Source: Chitinophagales bacterium (lineage in GTDB: Bacteria > Bacteroidota > Bacteroidia > Chitinophagales > UBA2359). From it: a DNA stretch of 64,000 nt. A program made the position numbers and the translations under genes. Numbering within the stretch: the stretch's first letter is position 1; each line of letters opens with the position of its first letter. Where the stretch lies: the NCBI GenBank assembly GCA_041392475.1, contig JAWKLZ010000002.1:372001-436000 (forward strand), in the 5' to 3' direction. Positions 51,747-59,572 of the stretch are shown here, piece after piece. The notes under the pieces were generated by a model that ran no database searches, was not told the DNA's origin, and saw only the letters and a list, made by a program, of their open reading frames with translations.

Positions 51747-51821
51747 GACTTTTGAAGTTTCCTTTTGAGAGCATACTGATTTTCAAATATTTCAGCTCTT
51801 TCAGAATAAACTTCAAAAGTC
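51747..51821. terminator. Hairpin between convergent genes (GACTTTTGAAGTTT arms)
   Basis: GACTTTTGAAGTTT (51747-51760) pairs perfectly with AAACTTCAAAAGTC (51808-51821). Outer words TTCTCGA and TCGAGA extend the symmetry. The arm differs at two positions from the internal repeat of the MITE-like elements, and the arm-to-arm span is similar (75 versus 82 bp). It may end transcripts from both sides. Confidence 0.55.
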
Positions 51822-51851
51822 TAAATCGAGATTTTATTTTATTGAAAATCC

Positions 51852-53048
51852 TTAAACATTCACCAAAGCATGTTTTTTCACAACACTTTTAGCACAACCA
51901 TTTTTCCCCACTTTTTCAAAAGCCTGTTCCAAATCTTCAATCAGATCCTCGACATCTTCAATACCTACTGACAAGCGAATCAACGAGTCTTGCACACCTA
52001 TTTGATGGCGAACTACTCTCGGAATCGTTTTGTGAGTCATTGAAGCAGCATGTGCAATCAAACTTTTGACTCCACCCAAACTCTCTGCCAATTTGAACAA
52101 TTTGGTGGTACTCACAAAATCTAAGGCTTCATTCAAGCGGTCTTGCTTCAATGAAAAAGAGATGATGCCGCCAAATTTTGTTTGTTGTTTGCAGGCAATG
52201 TGGTGATTCGGGTGAGAAGGCAGCCCGGGATAATGAATCACATCCACCAATTCATGTTGTTTTAGGTATTGAGCAATCTTCAAAGCAGTATCCGAAATCC
52301 TATCCATACGCAAAGAAATGGTTTCAATTCCTCTGATAGTGAGCCAACTATCAAAAGGGCCTAAAATTCCACCACAAGCATTTTGAATAAATTTCACCTC
52401 CTCCGCCAATTCTTCACTGTTCACAATCACCAAACCTGCAATCACATCACTATGACCTGCAATGTATTTAGTAGCACTATGCACTACAATGTCTGCACCA
52501 AAATCAAGCGGTTTTTGTAATACAGGCGAAGCAAAGGTATTATCGACCACCAAATAGGCTCCATATTGATGGGCAATTTTGCCAATCGCTTCAATATCTG
52601 ATATTTGAAGGCAAGGGTTGGTCGGTGTTTCAAGCCAAATCATTTTGGTATTGTCGGTAATCGCTTCGACTACATTCACCCAATCTGTGGTGTCGGTATA
52701 ATTGACCGTAATACCAAACTTCTTGAATATCTTGTCGAATAGACGGAAAGTTCCTCCATACAAATTGCTGACGGCCAATATTTCATCACCTGCACTCAAA
52801 AGTTTAATTACACAATCAATTGCAGCCAAGCCACTCCCAAATGCAAAACCTGCATGACCATTTTCTAAGCTAGCGACCAAATCCTCCAATGCTTTTCGAG
52901 TCGGATTGTTGGTACGGCTGTAATCGAAGCCCTTGTTTACTCCTGGAGCTTCTTGTACAAAGGTGGAAGTTTGGTAAATGGGTACGGAAATCGCACCCGT
53001 TTGTTGATCTACGGGGATACTGTGAATAATTTTTGTTGTTGCTAACAT
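51852..53048 (-). CDS. Cys/Met metabolism PLP-dependent enzyme (cystathionine gamma-synthase/lyase family)
   Basis: The 398-residue protein belongs to the Cys/Met-metabolism PLP family. The PLP Lys is Lys194 in SATKYIAGHSD; the phosphate and ring contacts are in FGSGLAAIDC, NLYGGT (Tyr98) and VVDNTFASP (Asp169). The N-terminal phrase FDYSRTNNPTRKALE is typical. Synthase, lyase and O-acetylhomoserine sulfhydrylase cannot be distinguished by eye. The leader contains a SAM-I riboswitch with a downstream terminator, which is strong evidence for a role in methionine or cysteine biosynthesis that is shut off when S-adenosylmethionine is plentiful. Confidence 0.93.
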   Translation of the reverse strand: MLATTKIIHSIPVDQQTGAISVPIYQTSTFVQEAPGVNKGFDYSRTNNPTRKALEDLVASLENGHAGFAFGSGLAAIDCVIKLLSAGDEILAVSNLYGGTFRLFDKIFKKFGITVNYTDTTDWVNVVEAITDNTKMIWLETPTNPCLQISDIEAIGKIAHQYGAYLVVDNTFASPVLQKPLDFGADIVVHSATKYIAGHSDVIAGLVIVNSEELAEEVKFIQNACGGILGPFDSWLTIRGIETISLRMDRISDTALKIAQYLKQHELVDVIHYPGLPSHPNHHIACKQQTKFGGIISFSLKQDRLNEALDFVSTTKLFKLAESLGGVKSLIAHAASMTHKTIPRVVRHQIGVQDSLIRLSVGIEDVEDLIEDLEQAFEKVGKNGCAKSVVKKHALVNV

Positions 53049-53175
53049 GTTGGTAAGTATTTAAAAGTTAAAGAATTAAATACTTATCAGAGAAGGTAAG
53101 AAATGAAAATTGAAGGAAGAAGAATGAAAATGTTGGTTTTCAAACACCTATTCGCTTTGTCATTGTTTTGAAGGC

Positions 53176-53240
53176 ATATTCATATAAAAAAAAATCCCTT
53201 TTGAAAAATATATTTCAAAAGAGATTGGCTATATGAATAT
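53176..53240 (-). terminator. Riboswitch expression platform: intrinsic terminator with outer palindromic arms
   Basis: On the minus strand ATCTCTTTTGAA and TTCAAAAGGGAT form a 12-bp stem followed by nine T, ending at 53186. The stem is enclosed by a further perfect pair, ATATTCATAT and ATATGAATAT (plus-strand 53231-53240 and 53176-53185). It lies between the SAM aptamer and the PLP enzyme start codon and is the presumed off switch. Confidence 0.85.
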
Positions 53241-53274
53241 TGTATGTTTCCTAGGTGAAAGCTATTGCTTTCAA

Positions 53275-53400
53275 CTTATCTTTCCCTTAGATGCTAAGGG
53301 CGGGAATTAGCACCTTATATTGAGTAAACCTATTTTTGTTTACTTTCTACAGGTTGCTAAGGTTTCGTCGAGCCTAATCTCTCCACCTTTCTTGATAAGA
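53275..53400 (-). promoter_or_regulatory. SAM-I (S-box) riboswitch aptamer
   Basis: The minus strand begins CTTATCAAGAAAGGTGGAGA, includes CTCGACGAAACC and TAGCAACCTG, later GGTGCTAATTCC, and closes with AAAGATAAG, which pairs with CTTATC at the start (P1). These are the conserved blocks of the SAM-I aptamer, in order. It precedes the PLP enzyme gene and is followed by the terminator at 53176-53240. High SAM should favour termination. Confidence 0.95.
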
Positions 53401-53424
53401 AAAAATGTATTGTAAGAACTGCTG

Positions 53425-53457
53425 CAAATATAACCTAAAACAAATTGAAGTTCCAAA
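53425..53457 (-). promoter_or_regulatory. Promoter of the riboswitch transcript
   Basis: On the minus strand TTTG (53457-53454), 21 nt, then TATATTTG (53432-53425). The -7 box is 25 bp before the aptamer start. The rest of the region up to 53666 holds no feature that I see. Confidence 0.6.
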
Positions 53458-53666
53458 ACTTTTTTTTCTTCAATCACAATCATTGCAATCGTTATTCTCT
53501 ATTACTCTGTCTATCAATATATTGAAGTTGATAAAAAATAATTAAAATAAAACCCCAGCTTTTTTCTAAAAAAAAAAATACTTCCTTTTTTCCAAAGTAA
53601 AACCTTCATGCGTCTAAAATGAGCGAACACAATTAATAACCTTTAATCCTCAAAAAATTTAGACAG

Positions 53667-54713
53667 ATGAAAACGATTCAAAAAAATCTTGTTTGGACAC
53701 TTTTAGTTTTAGTTACCTTATTTACTGCAAATACACAGATTTTTGCACAATCTTGCAGCAATACACTTAGAAACGCTAGTGCAGATAATGGCACAAACGG
53801 TTGGGACTCTTATGGCAGTACAGCAATTGCAAATTTGGCTGGCGGCAACAAAAGTTTCAAAGTCATAAGCAGTGATTCGCATTTTTACCAAGATGTAAAC
53901 ATTCCTTCGGGAAGCAAATTTGTCCACTTTTCAGGCTATACCCGCAACAGCCAAAACAATGCTCCAACTGGACATGCTTATTTGTATGGATACATTATGG
54001 ACGCAAACGATAGAATTTTGGAGTATGTTCAGTTTGGAGTAAACAACACAGGCATGTCTTGGGAATTAGACGAACAAACAGTGAAATTGACTAGCAGTGC
54101 GAAAAAGGTACGCTTTTTCCTCAAAAAATCCTCTAAAAACGGCGTGGCAGATACAGGCAACATGGCACATTTCGACAACTTGGCCCTTAGCTTCAACTGC
54201 AAAAAAACACTGCCCGAACCTGGCACTGACACTTGCAGCAATGCTCTTAGAAATCCAAGTGCGGATCAAGATACAAATGGCTGGATGTCTTACGGAACGA
54301 CCAATATTGCTAACTTGGCTGGTGGCAACAAGGCTTTCCAAGTACAACAAAGCGACTCTCACTTTTACCAAGATGTAGCGATTCCAAGAGGTAGTTCTAC
54401 TGCTTACATTTCTGGCTATACACGCAACAGTCAAAACAATGCCCCAACTGGACACGCTTACCTTTATGCCTACATCATGGACAGCAATGACCGAATTTTG
54501 GAGTACGTTCAGTTTGGTGTAACACACACAAGTATGATTTGGACTTTGGAAAAAGAGAAAGTTGCTTTGGGCAGCAATGCTGTGAAAGTTCGATTGTTCA
54601 TCAAAAAATCTTCAAAAAATGGTGTGGCAGATACGGGCAATATGGCTTATGGAGACAACTTATCGGTTAGCTTTGATTGTAAAAATGTATTGGGACAACC
54701 TAAGCAGTATTAA
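53667..54713 (+). CDS. Secreted protein of two duplicated carbohydrate-binding-like modules
   Basis: The 348-residue protein has a signal peptide (LVWTLLVLVTLFTANTQIFA). The mature part is two closely similar ~155-residue copies. Each begins TCSNALRNPSADQDTNGW (second copy) or the matching SCSNTLRNASADNGTNGW (first copy), continues YSGYTRNSQNNAPTGHAYLY-like and ends SKNGVADTGNMA followed by a final FDNLALSF-type strand. Each copy looks like a single galactose-binding-type beta sandwich, a carbohydrate-binding-like fold. Four Cys may form a disulfide per repeat. There is no T9SS domain and no catalytic residue that I can name. It may be a secreted adhesin or lectin; single-gene unit, closed by a terminator. 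Confidence 0.75.
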   Translation: MKTIQKNLVWTLLVLVTLFTANTQIFAQSCSNTLRNASADNGTNGWDSYGSTAIANLAGGNKSFKVISSDSHFYQDVNIPSGSKFVHFSGYTRNSQNNAPTGHAYLYGYIMDANDRILEYVQFGVNNTGMSWELDEQTVKLTSSAKKVRFFLKKSSKNGVADTGNMAHFDNLALSFNCKKTLPEPGTDTCSNALRNPSADQDTNGWMSYGTTNIANLAGGNKAFQVQQSDSHFYQDVAIPRGSSTAYISGYTRNSQNNAPTGHAYLYAYIMDSNDRILEYVQFGVTHTSMIWTLEKEKVALGSNAVKVRLFIKKSSKNGVADTGNMAYGDNLSVSFDCKNVLGQPKQY

Positions 54714-54773
54714 TCACGGATTATTTGGATTGGATAGATTTTGCAGATAGAACCATAGATTCTACAATTGAAA

Positions 54774-54813
54774 ACAGGAAGCACTCATAGAGAGCGACTT
54801 CCTGTTTTTTTTT
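54774..54813 (+). terminator. Intrinsic terminator of the duplicated-module gene
   Basis: ACAGGAAG (54774-54781) and CTTCCTGT (54798-54805), followed by a run of T. Just upstream (54714-54755) is a copy of the degenerate GGATTA/CAGAT repeat words. Confidence 0.85.
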
Positions 54814-54849
54814 GTTAACTTTAAATAATATAATCCGATAGTGACCACA

Positions 54850-55287
54850 ATGAAAAAATACTTGCTCATTTTCTTCTTACTTCTACTCTATTCTTGCAGT
54901 AATAAAAAGGACTTCCACGTTTGTACAGTGACACCTATTGAATTGCCATATTACATTGAAATGAATAAGGAACAATCTTATATAGAACTACCTAACTACT
55001 TGAAGAGTAAACACGAAAAAGGATTTGCAGCTATCCAAATCAGCATAAATTCTCAGGGAGAAATAGGTGACTATGCCATCAAAAAGCTGGTCATTGAAGC
55101 TGATTCTTTGAAGAGAATTGATTATTGTAACAGTGAGTTTATCGAATCCACTATTTACCCGACAAATGAGATATGCGAATTTCACCGTTATTTGGAAGAC
55201 TATGTGTATCATTTGGAGGTGAAAAAGGGTAGAAAAGAGGTCGCAAAGGAGAATACTTCATTTGTTGTAATGGCAAGATTTCATTGA
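54850..55287 (+). CDS. Small lipoprotein with a TonB-C-like region
   Basis: The start used is the ATG at 54850 (MKKYLLIFFLLLLYSCSNKK); a GTG nine bases upstream is less likely. The signal ends in a lipobox YSC. The mature part (about 128 residues) reads FAAIQISINSQGEIGDYAIK, similar to the beta-alpha-beta core of TonB C-terminal-like domains found in many Bacteroidota lipoproteins. The TonB box and transmembrane helix are absent. Function unknown. The gene is the left neighbour of the tandem repeat array. Confidence 0.65.
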   Translation: MKKYLLIFFLLLLYSCSNKKDFHVCTVTPIELPYYIEMNKEQSYIELPNYLKSKHEKGFAAIQISINSQGEIGDYAIKKLVIEADSLKRIDYCNSEFIESTIYPTNEICEFHRYLEDYVYHLEVKKGRKEVAKENTSFVVMARFH

Positions 55288-55310
55288 ATATCTCTATTGG
55301 GGCATAAAAA

Positions 55311-57018
55311 AGGGAGGATGCTGTTACACACCCACCCTAAAAATTAATCCACCCATTCAAATACAAAATCTTTTACAGTTTTACTAACCTACATTTTGCA
55401 GTGCAGTTAAGGATAGTTCGATAAACTTTTTTTTTATCTGCGCCATCTCTGTCATCTGCTAAATATATGATTAACTGTTTGTTGTCTTGATAAAAGGGAG
55501 GATGCTGTTACACACCCACCCTAAAAATTAATCCACCCATTCAAATACAAAATCTTTTACAGTTTTACTAACCTACATTTTGCAGTGCAGTTAAGGATAG
55601 TTCGATAAGCTTTTTTTATCTGCGCCATCTCTGTCATCTGCTAAATATATGATTAACTGTTTGTTGTCTTGATAAAAGGGAGGATGCTGTTACACACCCA
55701 CCCTAAAAATTAATCCACCCATTCAAATACAAAATCTTTTACAGTTTTACTAACCTACATTTTGCAGTGCAGTTAAGGATAGTTCGATAAGCTTTTTTTT
55801 ATCTGCGCCATCTCTGTCATCTGCTAAATATATGATTAACTGTTTGTTGTCTTGGTAAAAGGGAGGATGCTGTTACACACCCACCCTAAAAATTAATCCA
55901 CCCATTCAAATACAAAATCTTTTACAGTTTTACTAACCTACATTTTGCAGTGCAGTTAAGGATAGTTCGATAAGCTTTTTTTATCTGCGCCATCTCTGTC
56001 ATCTGCTAAATATATGATTAACTGTTTGTTGTCTTGGTAAAAGGGAGGATGCTGTTACACACCCACCCTAAAAATTAATCCACCCATTCAAATACAAAAT
56101 CTTTTACAGTTTTACTAACCTACATTTTGCAGTGCAGTTAAGGATAGTTCGATAAACTTTTTTTTATCTGCGCCATCTCTGTCATCTGCTAAATATATGA
56201 TTAACTGTTTGTTGTCTTAGTAAAAGGGAGGATGCTGTTACACACCCACCCTAAAAATTAATCCACCCATTCAAATACAAAATCTTTTACAGTTTTACTA
56301 ACCTACATTTTGCAGTGCAGTTAAGGATAGTTCGATAAACTTTTTTTATCTGCGCCATCTCTGTCATCTGCTAAATATATGATTAACTGTTTGTTGTCTT
56401 GGTAAAAGGGAGGATGCTGTTACACACCCACCCTAAAAATTAATCCACCCATTCAAATACAAAATCTTTTACAGTTTTACTAACCTACATTTTGCAGTGC
56501 AGTTAAGGATAGTTCGATAAACTTTTTTTATCTGCGCCATCTCTGTCATCTGCTAAATATATGATTAACTGTTTGTTGTCTTAGTAAAAGGGAGGATGCT
56601 GTTACACACCCACCCTAAAAATTAATCCACCCATTCAAATACAAAATCTTTTACAGTTTTACTAACCTACATTTTGCAGTGCAGTTAAGGATAGTTCGAT
56701 AAGCTTTTTTTATCTGCGCCATCTCTGTCATCTGCTAAATATATGATTAACTGTTTGTTGTCTTGGTAAAAGGGAGGATGCTGTTACACACCCACCCTAA
56801 AAATTAATCCACCCATTCAAATACAAAATCTTTTACAGTTTTACTAACCTACATTTTGCAGTGCAGTTAAGGATAGTTCGATAAGCTTTTTTATCTGCGC
56901 CATCTCTGTCATCTGCTAAATATATGATTAACTGTTTGTTGTCTTGGTAAAAGGGAGGATGCTGTTACACACCCACCCTAAAAATTAATCCACCCATTCA
57001 AATACAAAATCTTTTACA
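55311..57018. repeat. Tandem array of a ~182-bp unit (nine full copies and a 66-bp partial copy)
   Basis: The word GGGAGGATGCTGTTACACAC recurs at 55312, 55496, 55678, 55861, 56043, 56226, 56408, 56590, 56772 and 56953, giving periods of 181-184 bp. Copies are almost identical and differ mostly in a T run of 6-9 and at a few positions (AAAC or AAGC before the T run; GATA, GGTA or AGTA at the junction). No unit has an ORF of note. Each unit contains a hairpin: on the minus strand AGGGTGGGTG, loop, CATCCTCCCT and TTTT, which looks like an intrinsic terminator. The partial last copy ends exactly over the stop codon of the minus-strand gene 57014-57838. Confidence 0.95.
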
Positions 57019-57838
57019 ACAAAGTGTATCTTGTGTTATTGATGTCAAAAAACTCAATTTCGTTCTCTTTATTTAAGAACATTTTAATATTATTTTTTCG
57101 ACCTTTTGTTTTCATTTCAAAAACTTCCATGATATTTGGATGGTCTTTTAAGGAAGCTAATTCAATGTTTACTTTCTTTAGTTTGTAACTTTGCATTTCG
57201 TTTCCTGACTTTATTATGACATATTTCGTGCCAATTTCAAAACTAATACCTTTTTTTATCGAAATTTTTTCTTCCACTGCCAAAGGATTGTTTATCCCCA
57301 CAATTTGTTGATAAGGCACTAAGACTAAATCTTCTAAATCATTTGTACTCTCAATTAGCGTTGATTTTTTATTGCTAAAATAAGCACGTTCATTCTCCAG
57401 ATCTTTCTGCGTTTTACTAGGCAAAAAGAAAGTAAACTCTCCATGTTTTCGAGAATAGAGGTAAATCAATTCTACAAAATTGTTTTGATCTACAACTACT
57501 TTCATATTTGAAGTGCTATAACCTCTACCGTCCATCAATTTAAACTCATATCCTACTCTCGTAGAACTCGCTGCCACAATATTGAAGTTTCCCAAACTTG
57601 AAATACCTTCAATGTGAATCATGCTATTTCCGATGTGGATTTTCACCTTTCCAGCTTCTACATACGTCTTCCCGAGTGTCCCATTTGAATACTCTTGTGG
57701 AACAAACGTTTGTCCCTGTAATTGTCGAATATTTTTGAACGACTTATCTTTTCGATAAGTATATTCTTCAAAGCCTGAATTGGCGAAGACAGAAAATTGG
57801 CTTAAAACTACTAATATTGTAATTAATAATTTTTTCAT
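57014..57838 (-). CDS. Hypothetical exported protein
   Basis: I do not recognise this 274-residue protein. It has a signal peptide (LLITILVVLSQFSVFANS). The mature part is beta-rich with alternating charged residues: VHIGNSMIHIEGISSLGNFN-like strands in the first half, and SIKKGISFEIGTKYVIIKSG and NEIEFFDINNTRYTLL in the second. There is no Cys-rich or catalytic motif. The stop codon (57014-57016) overlaps the last few bases of the tandem array, so the terminator-like hairpin of the repeat was probably this gene's own 3' signal before amplification. Confidence 0.7.
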   Translation of the reverse strand: MKKLLITILVVLSQFSVFANSGFEEYTYRKDKSFKNIRQLQGQTFVPQEYSNGTLGKTYVEAGKVKIHIGNSMIHIEGISSLGNFNIVAASSTRVGYEFKLMDGRGYSTSNMKVVVDQNNFVELIYLYSRKHGEFTFFLPSKTQKDLENERAYFSNKKSTLIESTNDLEDLVLVPYQQIVGINNPLAVEEKISIKKGISFEIGTKYVIIKSGNEMQSYKLKKVNIELASLKDHPNIMEVFEMKTKGRKNNIKMFLNKENEIEFFDINNTRYTLL

Positions 57839-58031
57839 AATGTTGGGCTTATATTAATTTTTAAAGAACTAAAAAATAGCAAAACACTAATTGCGTTTCT
57901 AACCCATGCAATGAAAAATCTATGCCAAAAGTAAAATTGAGCTTATTTTATTAGAGTGTTTTAAATGAATATATCGCATTTTGTCATAATTGGTGTGCAC
58001 CAAAATCAATTACGCCATCAATATTATATTG

Positions 58032-58055
58032 AATTTCATTCACTTGAATGAAATT
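58032..58055. repeat. Hairpin at the end of the NadR-like gene
   Basis: AATTTCATTC (58032-58041) pairs perfectly with GAATGAAATT (58046-58055), with a 4-nt loop. It overlaps the stop codon of the minus-strand NadR-like gene. There is no T run, so a terminator role is uncertain. Confidence 0.45.
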
Positions 58056-58614
58056 AGGTAGAGCTTACAATATTCATCATTTTATTAATAACTTGCATAG
58101 CTGCTTCTAAACGACTCTGGTAGTTCCCTTCAATAATAACATAAGGAGTATCTAATTTTTGAAGGGCACTTTGATACATTTCAAAAAGTTCAGCTCTCAA
58201 GTGTGGATGCTCTCGCTGGGGGTCAGGCTGCCATTCAATATCTGGACACATCAGCAAATACAAATCATATTGGCGCTCCATAAGTTGATGCTCAATCCAT
58301 TCAGGGCAATAACCATAAGCTACTTCACTCCAAATTTTTGGTACAAGCAGGGCTGTATCGCAGATAAGTATTTTATTTGCTTTAGGTAGGAAAAAATCTT
58401 CTGCTGCCAACTGTCCTTTGGCAATCGCTACGATATCGTGAACCTCATAAGGACGGTTTAAACCTTCAATGTAGGCGCGTGCATATTCTGGCACACAAAC
58501 CGTCTGGTAATGTGCTGCCAATTTTTCTGTAAGTGTCGTTTTACCAGTTGATTCAGGGCCTGTCAATACTACTTTTAGCACAGCAGAATTGAAGTTTGTT
58601 TTTTGAAGTTTCAT
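58054..58614 (-). CDS. NadR-like AAA/P-loop ATPase (nicotinamide riboside kinase-like)
   Basis: The 186-residue protein begins with a P-loop VVLTGPESTGKTTLTEKLAA near residue 16, followed by VPEYARAYIEG. The region ILICDTALLVPKIWSEVAYG carries the Walker B-like Asp. This is the NadR C-terminal kinase type (AAA_28), alone and without the adenylyltransferase domain of full NadR. The expected reaction is ATP-dependent phosphorylation of nicotinamide riboside, feeding NAD salvage, but related proteins have other substrates. Length is normal for a single domain. It is a single gene. Confidence 0.82.
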   Translation of the reverse strand: MKLQKTNFNSAVLKVVLTGPESTGKTTLTEKLAAHYQTVCVPEYARAYIEGLNRPYEVHDIVAIAKGQLAAEDFFLPKANKILICDTALLVPKIWSEVAYGYCPEWIEHQLMERQYDLYLLMCPDIEWQPDPQREHPHLRAELFEMYQSALQKLDTPYVIIEGNYQSRLEAAMQVINKMMNIVSST

Positions 58615-58785
58615 TCCGTTTTGTATTTCCGTAAAAACCTCTCTTTCTGTACCAATATTTCATTGTGTAAGCAAAAATAAGTCGTTATAAAACAATCTTT
58701 TAAAATCCTCCCCCAATGAAATTCTGCTGTAATCATCCCATATTTTTACAAAGAGGTCAAAACAGAGTCTGAAAAAATCGCCATA

Positions 58786-59436
58786 TCAATCCGTCCTCAA
58801 TCTATTGGACAGTTCATCCAAGTTTTTGTTATCCACAATAAACTCATTTGCCTCCAATATTTGAGCGCACCTTTTGATTCCTTTTATGATTCCTTCGGAC
58901 AATTTATCCTTTTTGATGCCATCAATCACCAAATCCACTACGTCCACCCATTCTTTGTAGTCCACGACACTGCTGATTCCCTTATCCGCTTTCACAATCA
59001 CTTGATGTTCAAAAAACGCAATAAAAATCATCACCCCCGTTCGATGCGTACTGTTGAATACTTCTTCTCTTAAAAACAGTGCATCTGCTCGCTCATCAGC
59101 TTCATAATAGAGTTTTGCTTTGCCTGCAAATAACCGCTTGATGACAGGAACAAAATGCACCAACAAGATGGCTACCGCAGCAGCAAACAATACATTCAGC
59201 AAGTAATAAAACGGGTCAAAAAGCTGAAAACCTGCCCAAAATCTGTCCAACAATACAATGATTGAAAAAGTACAAAGAGAGGTGATTGTTGCGGCTCTAT
59301 AATAAGCAATTTCATAGTTATCACATTGTTCTACAAAAACAGGTACTATTTCGCCCGATATGCTTGACTCTGCTGCCTTTACCGTAGCTTCAATGCGTTC
59401 TAATTCTTCTTCTGTAAAATATTTCAATAGCTTCAT
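58786..59436 (-). CDS. TPM-domain membrane protein
   Basis: The 216-residue protein starts with EEELERIEATVKAAESSISG and EIVPVFVEQCDNYEIAYYRA, the pattern of the TPM_phosphatase/YgcG family. Two transmembrane helices lie at about residues 52-66 and 78-100 (YYLLNVLFAAAVAILLVHFV). A C-terminal part with FNSTHRTGVMIFIAFFEHQV and VVDYKEWVDVVD completes the TPM fold. Unlike most members it has no N-terminal signal peptide before the domain, so the domain probably faces the cytoplasm or wraps around the helices. Function unknown; proposed roles are photosystem repair in plants and membrane-protein maintenance in bacteria. Confidence 0.85.
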   Translation of the reverse strand: MKLLKYFTEEELERIEATVKAAESSISGEIVPVFVEQCDNYEIAYYRAATITSLCTFSIIVLLDRFWAGFQLFDPFYYLLNVLFAAAVAILLVHFVPVIKRLFAGKAKLYYEADERADALFLREEVFNSTHRTGVMIFIAFFEHQVIVKADKGISSVVDYKEWVDVVDLVIDGIKKDKLSEGIIKGIKRCAQILEANEFIVDNKNLDELSNRLRTD

Positions 59437-59572
59437 GTTGAGGTATTGGTTGTGGGATTGATTTGATAAAACTACAATTTTTTTTCCAAACAGGGAATAA
59501 ATAACAATTACTTGCTGTCTATTAGATATAAATAACTTACTATTTCACCAACATCCAAATTAGGAATATCTA

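Noticed and set aside
55311..57018. Tandem array considered as a CRISPR array or integron cassette array.
   Set aside because: Units are about 182 bp and nearly identical with no variable spacers. Short GTTAAGG and CTAAC words are present but do not meet attC core consensus, and there are no cassette ORFs or integrase.
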